From JBPRGH01 sp051418055 (lineage in GTDB: Bacteria > Bacteroidota > Bacteroidia > Cytophagales > Cyclobacteriaceae): a stretch of DNA of 64,000 nucleotides. The notes below the pieces were generated by a model that ran no database searches, was not told where the DNA came from, and worked only from the letters and a program-made list of their open reading frames with translations. Shown here piece by piece: positions 34,040 to 42,004 of this stretch; within the stretch, counting starts at the first letter, position 1, and each line of letters begins with the position of its first letter. The stretch covers positions 1 to 64,000 of the forward strand of contig JBPRGH010000135.1 in NCBI GenBank assembly GCA_051418055.1, given 5' to 3'. The position numbers were made by a program, and so were the translations under genes.

Positions 34040-35836
34040 ATGAAAAAATTATTTTTTTTATCAATCGTCATCTTATATAGTACAAATTTTGGGTATTCGC
34101 AATATTTAAAAATTGAGGATATTATAGAGAATAAAGCTGTAAATGGAGTTGCAGATATAAACAGCACATTAAGGATCCATCTTGAAAAAGATTCAATCAG
34201 GGATGCAATGGCCGCTATGATCAGCCAAAAACCTAAAACAACAAATGAATTAAAAAAGATTAATAATTTACTGCAAAATCAGATACAAGTGCTTGAATTA
34301 ATTAATAAAAGCATTAATAATTATAAATCCAGTTCATTAGAGGAAGATCTCAAATTATTAAACCTATTAAGTGGAATGTTGGAGACTTTCTATATTGGCA
34401 TACTGGAAGATCCTGTACTAAGAGAAGAAGCAAATATAGCGACATCGGAATACTACGATAAATTAGACGCTGGATTAATACCAGAAGAGAGAAGTGTAGA
34501 TCTTTATGTTATTCGGCATTTTTCGAGAAAGGCTGAGCGGCTGAAAACGGAATTGGAAAAACTATTAAATGAATCTAAAATCAGATTCAGGTTAGGTGCT
34601 TTTATCGCATCTCAAAATCAAATTCGTCCTGTTCATGTAGAAAATTTTGATGAATATGCATTGGGAGAATATTATGAGGTAGAGCGATTTATCTATGCAT
34701 TGACACCGGAAAACAGGGAAGAACTAAAAAGATATACAGAATTAGCAGGTCAATTAAATGAACTTTATAATGAGACTTCAGTGAAACTTGATCATTTGCT
34801 TTCAAAGGTATTTTCAAGTCCTGAATGTATAAGGAAAACAGATTCTTTAATTCAAATTTTTAGGACAAACCTGGAAACTGACATTCAAAATGATTACAGT
34901 GAAATCAAAGCCACTTTAAAGGTGATAAGTAATTATTCACGTCAATTATTAACAAATTTTGTAACAGTGCAACAATTAAATTTAACGACTACTCCACTGG
35001 GGCAATTTGATAGTAAGCTTAATACTTTAATAACAAATTTACCTTTATATAAGGATAGTTTAGATGGAGTTCTGCAGGATTTGAAGATAAAACTTCAACG
35101 TAATACTAATTTAATAAATGATATATCACAGATTGGAACACATCTATCCAGTTGCCAGGATAGTATAAAGAATGATATTCGCAGATTGAAAACTATTTCC
35201 GCTTTAGTAACAGAAACATTGATCCCATTCAGAACAATGAACCAACAGATAGGTGAATTATCAGATGAAGTAAGGTCTTTTAAATATGAAGACCTGCCCG
35301 ATGAAGGGGTAATTAATTTGAAGTATACGGGAAAACGAACAGATGGTGATCTTTTAATAATTAAGGCAGTACTTCAAAAGCAAGAGGATAAAAATGTTAT
35401 CAGAAAGCAATTGGCTTATAAGGAAATATATCTCAGGAGGTTAGGTTTCCATTCTGATCTTAAAGTAGCTATGTTATTTGCGGATCCATTTAATCAATCT
35501 GAATTTGTGGATTTAAAACGTCGGTTTCAATTTGTACCAAGCTATTCAATTCTTTTTAAATGGGGATCCAAAAGCAAGAACTGGAATAAATATTTTGATT
35601 TTGGTATAGGAATAAATATTGCTACTCCCGATTTTGATCTGGATGGTATGCCAGAAATAGCTACAGGAATAACGGGTTCATTTATGCGTGATATTATTCA
35701 TGCCGGTTTGAGCTTTAACTATTCAGCAGACACACCTTTTTGGTTTGTTGGCTTTAGTTTGCCCCTTGGTAGTGGCAATCTGCCTTTTACAAAAGGAGCT
35801 TCTGATAATGGACTTGTGGATATACAATTGGATTGA
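34040..35836 (+). CDS. Exported coiled-coil protein with a probable outer-membrane C-terminus
   Basis: This 598-aa protein has a signal peptide (MKKLFFLSIVILYSTNFGYSQ). A helical body with long coiled-coil stretches (about residues 60-120, 150-180 and 240-400) follows. The C-terminal 160 residues are rich in alternating strands and aromatics (FVPSYSILFKWGSK, YFDFGIGINIATP, IHAGLSFNYSADTPFWFVGFSLPLG), as in a small beta-barrel or strand-rich anchor. I recognise no family. It may bridge the periplasm. It follows the 129-aa gene by four bases. Confidence 0.55.
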   Translation: MKKLFFLSIVILYSTNFGYSQYLKIEDIIENKAVNGVADINSTLRIHLEKDSIRDAMAAMISQKPKTTNELKKINNLLQNQIQVLELINKSINNYKSSSLEEDLKLLNLLSGMLETFYIGILEDPVLREEANIATSEYYDKLDAGLIPEERSVDLYVIRHFSRKAERLKTELEKLLNESKIRFRLGAFIASQNQIRPVHVENFDEYALGEYYEVERFIYALTPENREELKRYTELAGQLNELYNETSVKLDHLLSKVFSSPECIRKTDSLIQIFRTNLETDIQNDYSEIKATLKVISNYSRQLLTNFVTVQQLNLTTTPLGQFDSKLNTLITNLPLYKDSLDGVLQDLKIKLQRNTNLINDISQIGTHLSSCQDSIKNDIRRLKTISALVTETLIPFRTMNQQIGELSDEVRSFKYEDLPDEGVINLKYTGKRTDGDLLIIKAVLQKQEDKNVIRKQLAYKEIYLRRLGFHSDLKVAMLFADPFNQSEFVDLKRRFQFVPSYSILFKWGSKSKNWNKYFDFGIGINIATPDFDLDGMPEIATGITGSFMRDIIHAGLSFNYSADTPFWFVGFSLPLGSGNLPFTKGASDNGLVDIQLD

Positions 35837-35875
35837 AAAGCCATAAAAAATATAACCAAAAGTAAAACTTTAATT

Positions 35876-35922
35876 CCCTCTAGGTGTAGCATCCCCTCTA
35901 GGTGTAGCATCCAGCTACACCT
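35876..35922 (+). terminator. Terminator-like hairpin with a duplicated 5' arm
   Basis: CCCTCTAGGTGTAGCAT occurs twice (35876-35892 and 35894-35910). The second copy forms a 9-bp hairpin, AGGTGTAGC/GCTACACCT (35900-35922), followed by a T/C-rich tail. It probably ends the transcript of the envelope cluster. The extra arm gives an alternative pairing partner. Confidence 0.5.
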
Positions 35923-35965
35923 TTCTATCCTTTCCGTTTCCAACGCAGTGTAGCTAATCCCATCT

Positions 35966-36013
35966 GGCGCAAGTTTTCAAGCACCGGCCTAGCGGGTAAG
36001 CGCGACTTGGGCC
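35966..36013. repeat. REP element 1
   Basis: GGCGCAAGT at the left pairs with ACTTGGGCC at the right, one mismatch, around a GC-rich loop. It is the first of three REP-like hairpins upstream of the RAYT gene. Confidence 0.65.
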
Positions 36014-36050
36014 TGCTGGTTTTTCATGAATAAGCAGCTCCCTCCTCCCT

Positions 36051-36096
36051 GGCGCAAGTCTTCGCGTAAGCCTGTAGGGTGAGGAGGACTTGAGCC
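36051..36096. repeat. REP element 2
   Basis: GGCGCAAGTC (36051-36060) pairs with GACTTGAGCC (36087-36096), one mismatch, followed by five T. It is the closest match to the element downstream of the RAYT gene. Confidence 0.7.
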
Positions 36097-36113
36097 TTTT
36101 TATAACCCTCTCT

Positions 36114-36155
36114 GGCAGTTCTTCACGTAAGGCTTTAGGCTAAGAAGGAACTGGC
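36114..36155. repeat. REP element 3 (diverged)
   Basis: GGCAGTTC pairs with GAACTGGC with one mismatch; the loop keeps the CACGTAAGGC-type string of element 2. A T run follows, so it may also work as a terminator. Confidence 0.55.
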
Positions 36156-36205
36156 TTTTTTCTATTATATTTATATTTTTACTATTCAAAGCAGTTAACC
36201 AATAC

Positions 36206-36757
36206 ATGAGTGTCAAATATAAATTTCAAGACCAGGCAAAGCTTTATTTTGTCACTTTTGCTGTTGTTGAATGGGTAGATGTGTTTAGCAGAAGGATATA
36301 CAGAGATATTTTTATTGAAAGCTTAAAATTTTGTCAGGAGAGAAAGGGACTGGAAATTTATAGTTGGTGTTTAATGACAAATCATGTTCATATGATTATC
36401 GGTACAACTGATCAACCGATGCAATTTATAATCCGTGATCTGAAAAAATATACATCATCAAGGATTATCAGAGAAATTCAAAATAATCCTCAGGAAAGCA
36501 GAAAAAAGTGGATGTTATCAATTTTTAAAAATGCTGGTTTGAAAAATCCTAATAATACTATATATCAATTCTGGCGGCAGGATAACCATCCAATTGAATT
36601 AACAACAAATGAAATGATAGATCAAAAACTGGATTATATACATAATAATCCAGTGGAAGCTGGAATTGTGCATTCACCGGAGGAATATTTATACAGTAGT
36701 GCGAAGAATTACGCTGGATTAGGAGAGTATTTGATAGAAGTTAATTTTATAGATTAG
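36206..36757 (+). CDS. REP-associated tyrosine transposase (RAYT, IS200/Y1 superfamily)
   Basis: This 183-aa protein is a single-domain HUH/Y1 transposase. It has the metal-binding NHVHMI motif near residues 59-64 in WCLMTNHVHMIIG, the family strand LYFVTFAVVEWVDVF, and the C-terminal YIHNNPVEAGIV with WRQDNHPIEL before it. The catalytic tyrosine is probably Tyr165 in EYLYSSAKNY or nearby. It is flanked by REP hairpins with the GCGCAAGTC/GACTTG arms in opposite orientation on its two sides, as expected for a RAYT acting on its own REPs. Its 3' quarter is duplicated in tandem immediately downstream. The open frame is intact, so it may be active. Confidence 0.88.
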   Translation: MSVKYKFQDQAKLYFVTFAVVEWVDVFSRRIYRDIFIESLKFCQERKGLEIYSWCLMTNHVHMIIGTTDQPMQFIIRDLKKYTSSRIIREIQNNPQESRKKWMLSIFKNAGLKNPNNTIYQFWRQDNHPIELTTNEMIDQKLDYIHNNPVEAGIVHSPEEYLYSSAKNYAGLGEYLIEVNFID

Positions 36758-36761
36758 CAGA

Positions 36762-36806
36762 GGGCCCAAGTCAGCCCTTGCTTATCCAGCCGTAAAGACT
36801 TGCGCC
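36762..36806. repeat. REP element 4, downstream of RAYT
   Basis: GGGCCCAAGTC pairs with GACTTGCGCC (36797-36806), with one mismatch. It is in opposite orientation to elements 1-3. It begins right after the RAYT stop codon. Confidence 0.7.
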
Positions 36807-36811
36807 AGAGT

Positions 36812-37002
36812 AATTCTGGCAGCAGGATAATCATCCAATAGAATTAACAACAACTGAAATGATAGATCAAATGCTGGATTATATACATAATAATCCAGTG
36901 GAAGCTGGAATTGTGCTTTCACCGGAGGAATATTTATACAGTAGTGCGAAGAATTACGCTGGATTAGGAGAGTATTTGATAGAAGTTAATTTTATAGATT
37001 AG
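36812..37002 (+). pseudogene. Truncated tandem copy of the RAYT 3' end
   Basis: The segment from 36812 repeats 36567 onward with an offset of 245 bases and over 90 percent identity by eye. It covers the last quarter of the transposase and its stop codon. It has no start and no HUH motif, so it is a fragment. The duplicated unit also includes the downstream REP, so unit 1 is about 36567-36811 and unit 2 about 36812-37056. Confidence 0.85.
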
Positions 37003-37006
37003 CAGA

Positions 37007-37050
37007 GGGCTCAAGTCAGCCTTTGCTTATCAACCGTAAAGACTTGCGCC
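37007..37050. repeat. REP element 5, end of the duplicated unit
   Basis: GGGCTCAAGTC pairs with GACTTGCGCC (37041-37050). It is the copy of element 4 carried by the 245-bp duplication and differs from it at a few positions. Confidence 0.65.
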
Positions 37051-37184
37051 AGGGGCATAAGTAGAGGGATACCTTTTATGCTTAATAAAATAACACTCTA
37101 TATTTTCTTACAGCAATTAAATCACATACATTTCTTTTAGCATCCTGAATTCTGCAAAGGCACCTTTTAATCCTATTTTCTTTT

Positions 37185-37397
37185 CTACCTCTTCGAATTC
37201 CCCATACACCAGTAACACCGCTCATATCCCTCCTGAAAAGCCTCCTCAATGGAAGCAAAAGGTTTATCGTATCCGGCATCTATTATTTCATCAATCTGGC
37301 AATTAACTTTTTCATAATCCAAATCGTGTACTTCTTTCTTATTGGTATTACCTAAAAATGCTTCCCCATTTGTATTGCCGGTATATCTCCGAACCAT
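37185..37397 (-). CDS. Small conserved protein with C-terminal CxxC
   Basis: This 70-aa protein ends in a compact conserved-looking block, EVHDLDYEKVNCQIDEIIDAG, then EEAFQEGYERCYWCMGNSKR. The spacing of the single Cys (in NCQIDEI) to the C-terminal CYWC resembles short orphan proteins I have seen in many bacteria with a VHxL...CxIDEI...GYxxCxxC pattern, which may bind a metal. The first 18 residues (MVRRYTGNTNGEAFLGNT) are probably a flexible lead, and the RYTGNTNGxAFLGNTNKxEVHDL string has a small internal repeat. No function is known to me. It stands alone on the minus strand. Confidence 0.6.
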   Translation of the reverse strand: MVRRYTGNTNGEAFLGNTNKKEVHDLDYEKVNCQIDEIIDAGYDKPFASIEEAFQEGYERCYWCMGNSKR

Positions 37398-37581
37398 AGC
37401 TTAAAAAAATCAAATTAAACCTCTAATAAGGAGAATCGGGCAATTAATAAGAATTTACCTTTCCGAGTGTACTGTTAATACTTGCCAATGGCCTTATTTT
37501 ACGTACGATCAGATTTTAAACCATTTTTAAGTTCTCCTCAATTCTCAAATCCCAACTACCCATCATCCTTATCATTTCAAT

Positions 37582-37619
37582 ACTCAGGACTCAAGACTCA
37601 AGACTCAGGACTAAAGTCT
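37582..37619. repeat. Degenerate heptamer array
   Basis: Reads ATACTCA, GGACTCA, AGACTCA, AGACTCA, GGACTAA, a clean seven-base period. It lies just outside the 3' end of the minus-strand gene at 37622. The same word family occurs at 21456-21565 and 45519-45596. Confidence 0.65.
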
Positions 37620-37621
37620 AT

Positions 37622-38401
37622 TCAAACCAGGTCATCAAAATCAAACCCATACGGATTATTTATCCGCAAATTATTATCCTGAAAATCCTTAAAATAATGT
37701 ACCAGCCTCAGTTCCTCATCACTGCCTGAACAGATTAATTCTTCTTCGGAGATCATTTTATTCTCCAGCTCGTGAAAATCAATATGTTGTCTGACAAGCA
37801 GGCACCTCCCACCAATGGGATCATTAGATGATGAAACACCTGAAAATATACCCATTAATACCTGCGGCTGCTTGATCTTGCCGATCTTGTAGACATGGTG
37901 AAATGATTTTCCGATCACATCTGATCTCATAAGACAAAAGAGGCAGCCATCGATATATGTCAACTCTCCTTTATATTCCCACCTCGGACCTTTAAGCCGT
38001 AGCAAAATGGAATTTCCGGCGCGATAAATCTTCACCGGTGATTGTAAGAGCGATGTCTTCATTGAATTTTTACGCACATAGGAGTAATAATCACCTGTTA
38101 ATGCCTGCAGCACAGGATCTATGGGTTTTTCCAGTGACTCCACAAAATCGTTAAAATTTTTAAACCCAAGATAGTGTGCGATATCATCTATTTTACTTGG
38201 GCTAAGGCTTAATTCACCGGAGTCATCCTCAGTACGCTCTGTGGCTTTTAGAAGATTCTCGTAGAGGTATTTATGGCTCACGATTTCATTCATCTTATCA
38301 CTGATCACGCCAAGGCCATAATGATCCAGTGATTCACCGGTTGATCTTGAAAGATACTCCAGCAGTGCTCTTATTTCCGAAACTTTGAATTTTTTGGGCA
38401 T
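37622..38401 (-). CDS. Unknown Bacteroidota-type protein
   Basis: I place the start at ATG 38401, giving 259 aa (MPKKFKVSEIRALLEYLSRS...). A frame open for 71 codons upstream is Pro/Ser/Cys-mixed and crosses a GC-rich hairpin (38530-38554), so it is unlikely to be coding. The N-terminal 100 residues are helical and end with LSPSKIDDIAHYLGFKNFNDFVESL, a small winged or bihelical DNA-binding-like segment that I recall in other Bacteroidota proteins. The C-terminal part is strand-rich (SPVKIYRAGNSILLRLKG; ELTYIDGCLFCLM). I cannot assign a function. It may be a regulator of the divergent small lipoprotein. Confidence 0.5.
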   Translation of the reverse strand: MPKKFKVSEIRALLEYLSRSTGESLDHYGLGVISDKMNEIVSHKYLYENLLKATERTEDDSGELSLSPSKIDDIAHYLGFKNFNDFVESLEKPIDPVLQALTGDYYSYVRKNSMKTSLLQSPVKIYRAGNSILLRLKGPRWEYKGELTYIDGCLFCLMRSDVIGKSFHHVYKIGKIKQPQVLMGIFSGVSSSNDPIGGRCLLVRQHIDFHELENKMISEEELICSGSDEELRLVHYFKDFQDNNLRINNPYGFDFDDLV

Positions 38402-38775
38402 ATGAAAAAAATAAATAAGCAAATCACCCGAAAATAAAGGTAAGTCGACTGCACTTACAGGTATTCTAAAGGTAAACATTCCCTTTACTAAATTCTCAGC
38501 TTTGTAATGTCTGATTGATTGATCAAACCGAAGCGCCATTCGCGAAAGCGCTTCAAAATTTTCTGACCTGAAAGGATTTGAACCTGCCTGTCTGTGGGAA
38601 GCAAAGCAGTTCATCTCCCGATTGTCAGTCTATTCCCACACCAGAAAAGCCAGGGAATTATCCGGAAAACCATTATGGACCCAACACCGCTGAAGTCGCT
38701 TTGACCTCAGCACAGCTCCTCTATGTCTTTCCGGATCCCGCCCCGGCACATGTCAAACTTTAACTGAGAATTAAA
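38402..38775. other. Divergent spacer with a GC-rich hairpin
   Basis: This 374-base stretch separates the minus-strand 259-aa gene from the plus-strand lipoprotein gene. It holds a seven-bp hairpin GAAGCGC/GCGCTTC (38530-38554). A GGATTTGAACCTGCCTG string at 38573-38589 recalls a tRNA T-arm in reverse but lacks the other tRNA parts. An open frame of 61 codons at 38578-38763 on the plus strand is unsupported. Confidence 0.45.
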
Positions 38776-38952
38776 ATGAAAAATTTAAAATACTTTACGT
38801 TCCTTGCACTCTTTTTTGGAGCAATGACTTTTTCTTGTAATGAGGATATTATCAGTCCTGGTACGGGAGGAGATGATGACGAAGATGATCCTGTTATTAT
38901 TATAGGAGATTCAACTAGTGTATTGCCCCATCAGAACTCACACAATTATTAA
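38776..38952 (+). CDS. Tiny lipoprotein
   Basis: This 58-aa protein has a lipoprotein signal: MKNLKYFTFLALFFGAMTFSC with lipobox Cys21. The mature part is 38 residues: a Gly/Asp-rich linker (PGTGGDDDEDDP), a VIIIGDSTS strand and a polar tail. A strong terminator follows immediately, which supports it as a real one-gene transcript. The acidic linker may bind calcium or act as a surface spacer. The gene is short enough to be missed by length cut-offs. Confidence 0.6.
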   Translation: MKNLKYFTFLALFFGAMTFSCNEDIISPGTGGDDDEDDPVIIIGDSTSVLPHQNSHNY

Positions 38953-38969
38953 TTTTGAAGAGATTTTTC

Positions 38970-38998
38970 AAAAACCACCTTTGGGTGGTTTTTTTCTA
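38970..38998 (+). terminator. Rho-independent terminator after the tiny lipoprotein
   Basis: AACCACC (38973-38979) pairs with GGTGGTT (38984-38990) around TTTG, followed by a run of T. It lies 20 bases past the stop codon of the lipoprotein gene. Confidence 0.85.
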
Positions 38999-39295
38999 AC
39001 TTATTAAAATTCAACAGTTGTTTCTTTTTAGTGCAGAGTATATTTAAGATGAATCAAAATTAAAAACCTTCAGCCTTAATTCCATGTGATCGTCTTTTTT
39101 TATGCTTTTTATGTGAGCAAAAGATAATTAACAAGGCTTATAACTAAATCATTTTGAAGTAATTATTGGTAATTGCACCATTAAAAAATAAATCACTAGC
39201 ATTAGAACTTTTTGGATGCAATCATTAAATATTAGAAAATTTTTAATGTTGGGTTTATTCTTGTTTATCATTGCTAATTAGTATATTTAATTAGT
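38999..39295. other. AT-rich spacer upstream of the kinase operon
   Basis: About 300 bases with no supported gene. The region is strongly AT-rich and should hold the promoter of the histidine-kinase operon in its last 100 bases; I could not single out a convincing -33/-7 pair. Confidence 0.35.
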
Positions 39296-41188
39296 ATGAT
39301 CCGTGGCATTTTTTTAATCTTAATCTTCTTTTCATTAAATGGGTTTAGCCAAGAGGCTGAAAGCCAGCTATTTACTTTATTAAAGGATTCTGCAATATTT
39401 TCCGATAAAAAAAATAAGGCTGTCTGGTTTAGAAGAATAGGTGAGCAATATTTATTAAATAATAAAGCTGACAGTGCGAAGAAATATTTATTTAAAAGCC
39501 TCTATTATAAAGATGTACCTCAACATAATGATAAACATTTGGCAGCTACCTTAAATAATTTAGGAGTTTTATTTCATTCGTCAGAATATTTAGATAGTGC
39601 TCTTAATTACTATAATAAAGCTAAAAGAATCTATCTCAAATCACAAAACATTAAGGCCTCAGCATACGCCGATATTAATATAGGTATAATTTATAAAGAA
39701 TTAGGAAACTATGAGATGGCTTTAGAACATTTATTTTCTGCAGAAAATATTCTATCAAAATTTGATAGGAACCGTGAATATTCTTCATGTTTAAATACAA
39801 TCGCAACTATATATTATCGTCAGAATAATCTTGTAGAAGCATTAAATTATTATAAACAATCATTAACAGTTAGAGAAGAGCTAAATCTTGAAAAACAAGT
39901 TGCCTACTCATATAATAACTTAGGAATCATTTATAGAAATTTGAGTATTTATGATAGTTCACTTCTTTATTACAATAAATCATTAAAACTTAAAGAGAAA
40001 TTAAATGATATAAAAGGTATTGGTGCATCTTATAACAATATTGGAAGGGTATTAATTGATCAAAAAAAATATGATTTGGCAGAATCCCATTTGTTGAAAT
40101 CAGCTTTTTTTCGAGAAAAATCAAAAGATAAAATTGGTGAAACGGCTACATTAAATAATTTGGGTCTTCTTTATTTTAGCTTAAATCAACCCAAAAAGGC
40201 TCTTGCCTATTTAAATGAATCGGCTTTACTTTTGGATACATTAGGCCTTCTTGAAGAACTTAAAAACAATCTCCAAATAAAATTACAGGTTTATGAATAC
40301 CTAGGGCAATATAATAATGCACTCGTAGCCAGTAAAAAACTGCTGGTAGTAAAAGACAGCCTCCTTAATAAAGAAAAAGTACATGCTCTTATCGAAATGC
40401 AAACCAAGTACGAATCTGATAAAAAGATTCAGGAGATTGCTATACTGCAACAAAAGCAGCAATTGCAGCAGGCGCAAATAGACTTACGGCAAACATGGAT
40501 CTGGGTGCTTTTATTATCTGTATGTTTAGTATCAGTTATACTCTTTCTCATTTATTCCAAATGGAAAAAGGAACAGATCAATAAACGTAAGATCCAAATA
40601 TTAATGCAGGAGTTACATCACCGTGTTAAGAATAACCTTCAGCTGCTATCCAGTTTATTTGGTTTACAATCCAAATCTATAATAGATAAAGTAGCTCTTG
40701 AGGCAGTAAAAAGTGGGGAAAACAGGGTGAATGCAATGGCTATTATTCATCAAAAGCTTTATACCACATCAGAAACTGCATCAGTTAATTTAAAAGAATA
40801 TTTAACAGCACTTGTCGATGAACTTGCAGATAGCTTTGGTTATGATATTGAGAATGATAACATCTTTGTCAAAATAGCCGATGTTGACATGGATGTAGAT
40901 AAAGTTATATCGCTGGGCCTTATTGTCAATGAAGTAGTAAGTAATGCTTTTAAATATGCCTTTCCTAAAGTTGAGGCTCCTTATCTTCTTGTGGAGGTTG
41001 TACAAAAGCAAAATATTATCATTTTAAAGATAGCCGATAATGGCTATGGCTTTGAATCCAATGGTAAAACTGAAAAATCAATGGGCCTTAAGATAATTGA
41101 AACTTTGAGCAGGCAGTTGAGGGCTAAAACCAAGTGGATAACTAAGGGAAGTGTGACTTTCGACCTTCAAATGGCAGTCAATGATTAA
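39296..41188 (+). CDS. TPR-domain sensor histidine kinase (HisKA_2 type)
   Basis: This 630-aa protein starts with a signal-like segment (MIRGIFLILIFFSLNGFSQ). It has at least six TPR repeats in the periplasm (about residues 30-370; LAATLNNLGVLFHSSEYLDSALNYYNKA and similar), a coiled linker, and one membrane helix near 403-425 (WIWVLLLSVCLVSVILFLIYS). A cytoplasmic HisKA_2 kinase follows with phosphoacceptor His441/442 in ELHHRVKNNLQLL. The HATPase has the N-box LIVNEVVSNAFKYAF and DNGYGF. It senses an unknown envelope signal through the TPR region. The response regulator follows after five bases. This kinase/LytTR pairing is common in Bacteroidota. Confidence 0.9.
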   Translation: MIRGIFLILIFFSLNGFSQEAESQLFTLLKDSAIFSDKKNKAVWFRRIGEQYLLNNKADSAKKYLFKSLYYKDVPQHNDKHLAATLNNLGVLFHSSEYLDSALNYYNKAKRIYLKSQNIKASAYADINIGIIYKELGNYEMALEHLFSAENILSKFDRNREYSSCLNTIATIYYRQNNLVEALNYYKQSLTVREELNLEKQVAYSYNNLGIIYRNLSIYDSSLLYYNKSLKLKEKLNDIKGIGASYNNIGRVLIDQKKYDLAESHLLKSAFFREKSKDKIGETATLNNLGLLYFSLNQPKKALAYLNESALLLDTLGLLEELKNNLQIKLQVYEYLGQYNNALVASKKLLVVKDSLLNKEKVHALIEMQTKYESDKKIQEIAILQQKQQLQQAQIDLRQTWIWVLLLSVCLVSVILFLIYSKWKKEQINKRKIQILMQELHHRVKNNLQLLSSLFGLQSKSIIDKVALEAVKSGENRVNAMAIIHQKLYTTSETASVNLKEYLTALVDELADSFGYDIENDNIFVKIADVDMDVDKVISLGLIVNEVVSNAFKYAFPKVEAPYLLVEVVQKQNIIILKIADNGYGFESNGKTEKSMGLKIIETLSRQLRAKTKWITKGSVTFDLQMAVND

Positions 41189-41193
41189 ATGTT

Positions 41194-41916
41194 ATGGATA
41201 AAATAAAAGTACTAATAGTTGAAGATGAGCTTCTCACGGCGGAGCATATAAAAGATACACTTCTGGGGCATAATTTTGAGATTACGGATATAGTGGATTC
41301 AGGAGAAAAAGCATTACGGTCACTTGAGGATTCACCTCCTGACCTGGTACTAATGGATATAAAACTGGCTGGTTTACTGGATGGAATAACCACCACCGAA
41401 AAATTAAGGGCACAGGTAAATATACCTGTAGTTTATTTGTCAGATCTTGATGATCAGGAAACGTTTGATCGTTCTAAAGAAACCGGCCCTGCACATTTCC
41501 TGTCAAAGCCATTCAGAAAAAAAGATCTCATCCGCGCGCTGGAGCTTGCTTATTCCAATGCAGCAAAACAAAACCACCTGCAAAGGGACAGTAAATTAAA
41601 TGACCGCATTTTTATACAAACCGAGCTGCAATCTTCCGTAATGATCCCTTATGCTGAAATATTATTCCTGAAAGCAGAGCGTTCATATTGTGCTGTTGTT
41701 ACTACTAAGAAAAAGTACCTTACAATCAATAATATGAAAACTGTTTTCGACAGGTTTGAAGATGATAATTTCATAAAAGTACACAGAAGCCATATTGTAA
41801 ACATCAAACATATTTCTGGTATGACCGGCAATATGCTCAGGGTTGGCGAGCATAATATTCAGATAAGTAAAAATTTTAAAGATGATGTTCGAAAGATCAT
41901 TAATCTTATAAAATAA
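41194..41916 (+). CDS. LytTR-family response regulator
   Basis: This 240-aa protein has an N-terminal receiver domain (phosphoacceptor Asp55 in LVLMDIKLAG; acidic pocket VEDE at residues 9-12; Lys of LSKPF). Its C-terminal LytTR DNA-binding domain covers about 135-240 (KAERSYCAVVTTKKKYLTINNMKTVFDRF, FIKVHRSHIVNIKHI). It binds promoter direct repeats when phosphorylated by the upstream kinase. The TIR gene 88 bases downstream is a candidate target or cotranscribed partner. All receiver residues needed for phosphorylation are present. Confidence 0.9.
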   Translation: MDKIKVLIVEDELLTAEHIKDTLLGHNFEITDIVDSGEKALRSLEDSPPDLVLMDIKLAGLLDGITTTEKLRAQVNIPVVYLSDLDDQETFDRSKETGPAHFLSKPFRKKDLIRALELAYSNAAKQNHLQRDSKLNDRIFIQTELQSSVMIPYAEILFLKAERSYCAVVTTKKKYLTINNMKTVFDRFEDDNFIKVHRSHIVNIKHISGMTGNMLRVGEHNIQISKNFKDDVRKIINLIK

Positions 41917-42004
41917 AGCATTCGCAAGCCAGAAAGCGCCAAAGGCAAAAAAGATTATCCTGCTCATCCCGAAATTATTTAACTAAGCAAAAAAGTTAAA
42001 TGCC

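Noticed and set aside
38402..38614. 71-residue N-terminal extension of the 37622-38401 gene
   Set aside because: The extension crosses a GC-rich hairpin and reads as a low-quality mixed sequence; ATG 38401 is followed by a normal helical start and preceded by an AT-rich leader.
38573..38640. tRNA remnant or attachment site
   Set aside because: A GGATTTGAACC string resembles a reversed T-arm, but there is no acceptor stem, anticodon arm or integrase.
38578..38763. A 61-codon plus-strand open frame just before the tiny lipoprotein
   Set aside because: Pro/Ser-rich with no hydrophobic core, overlaps the divergent promoter region and has no convincing start; left open but not annotated.
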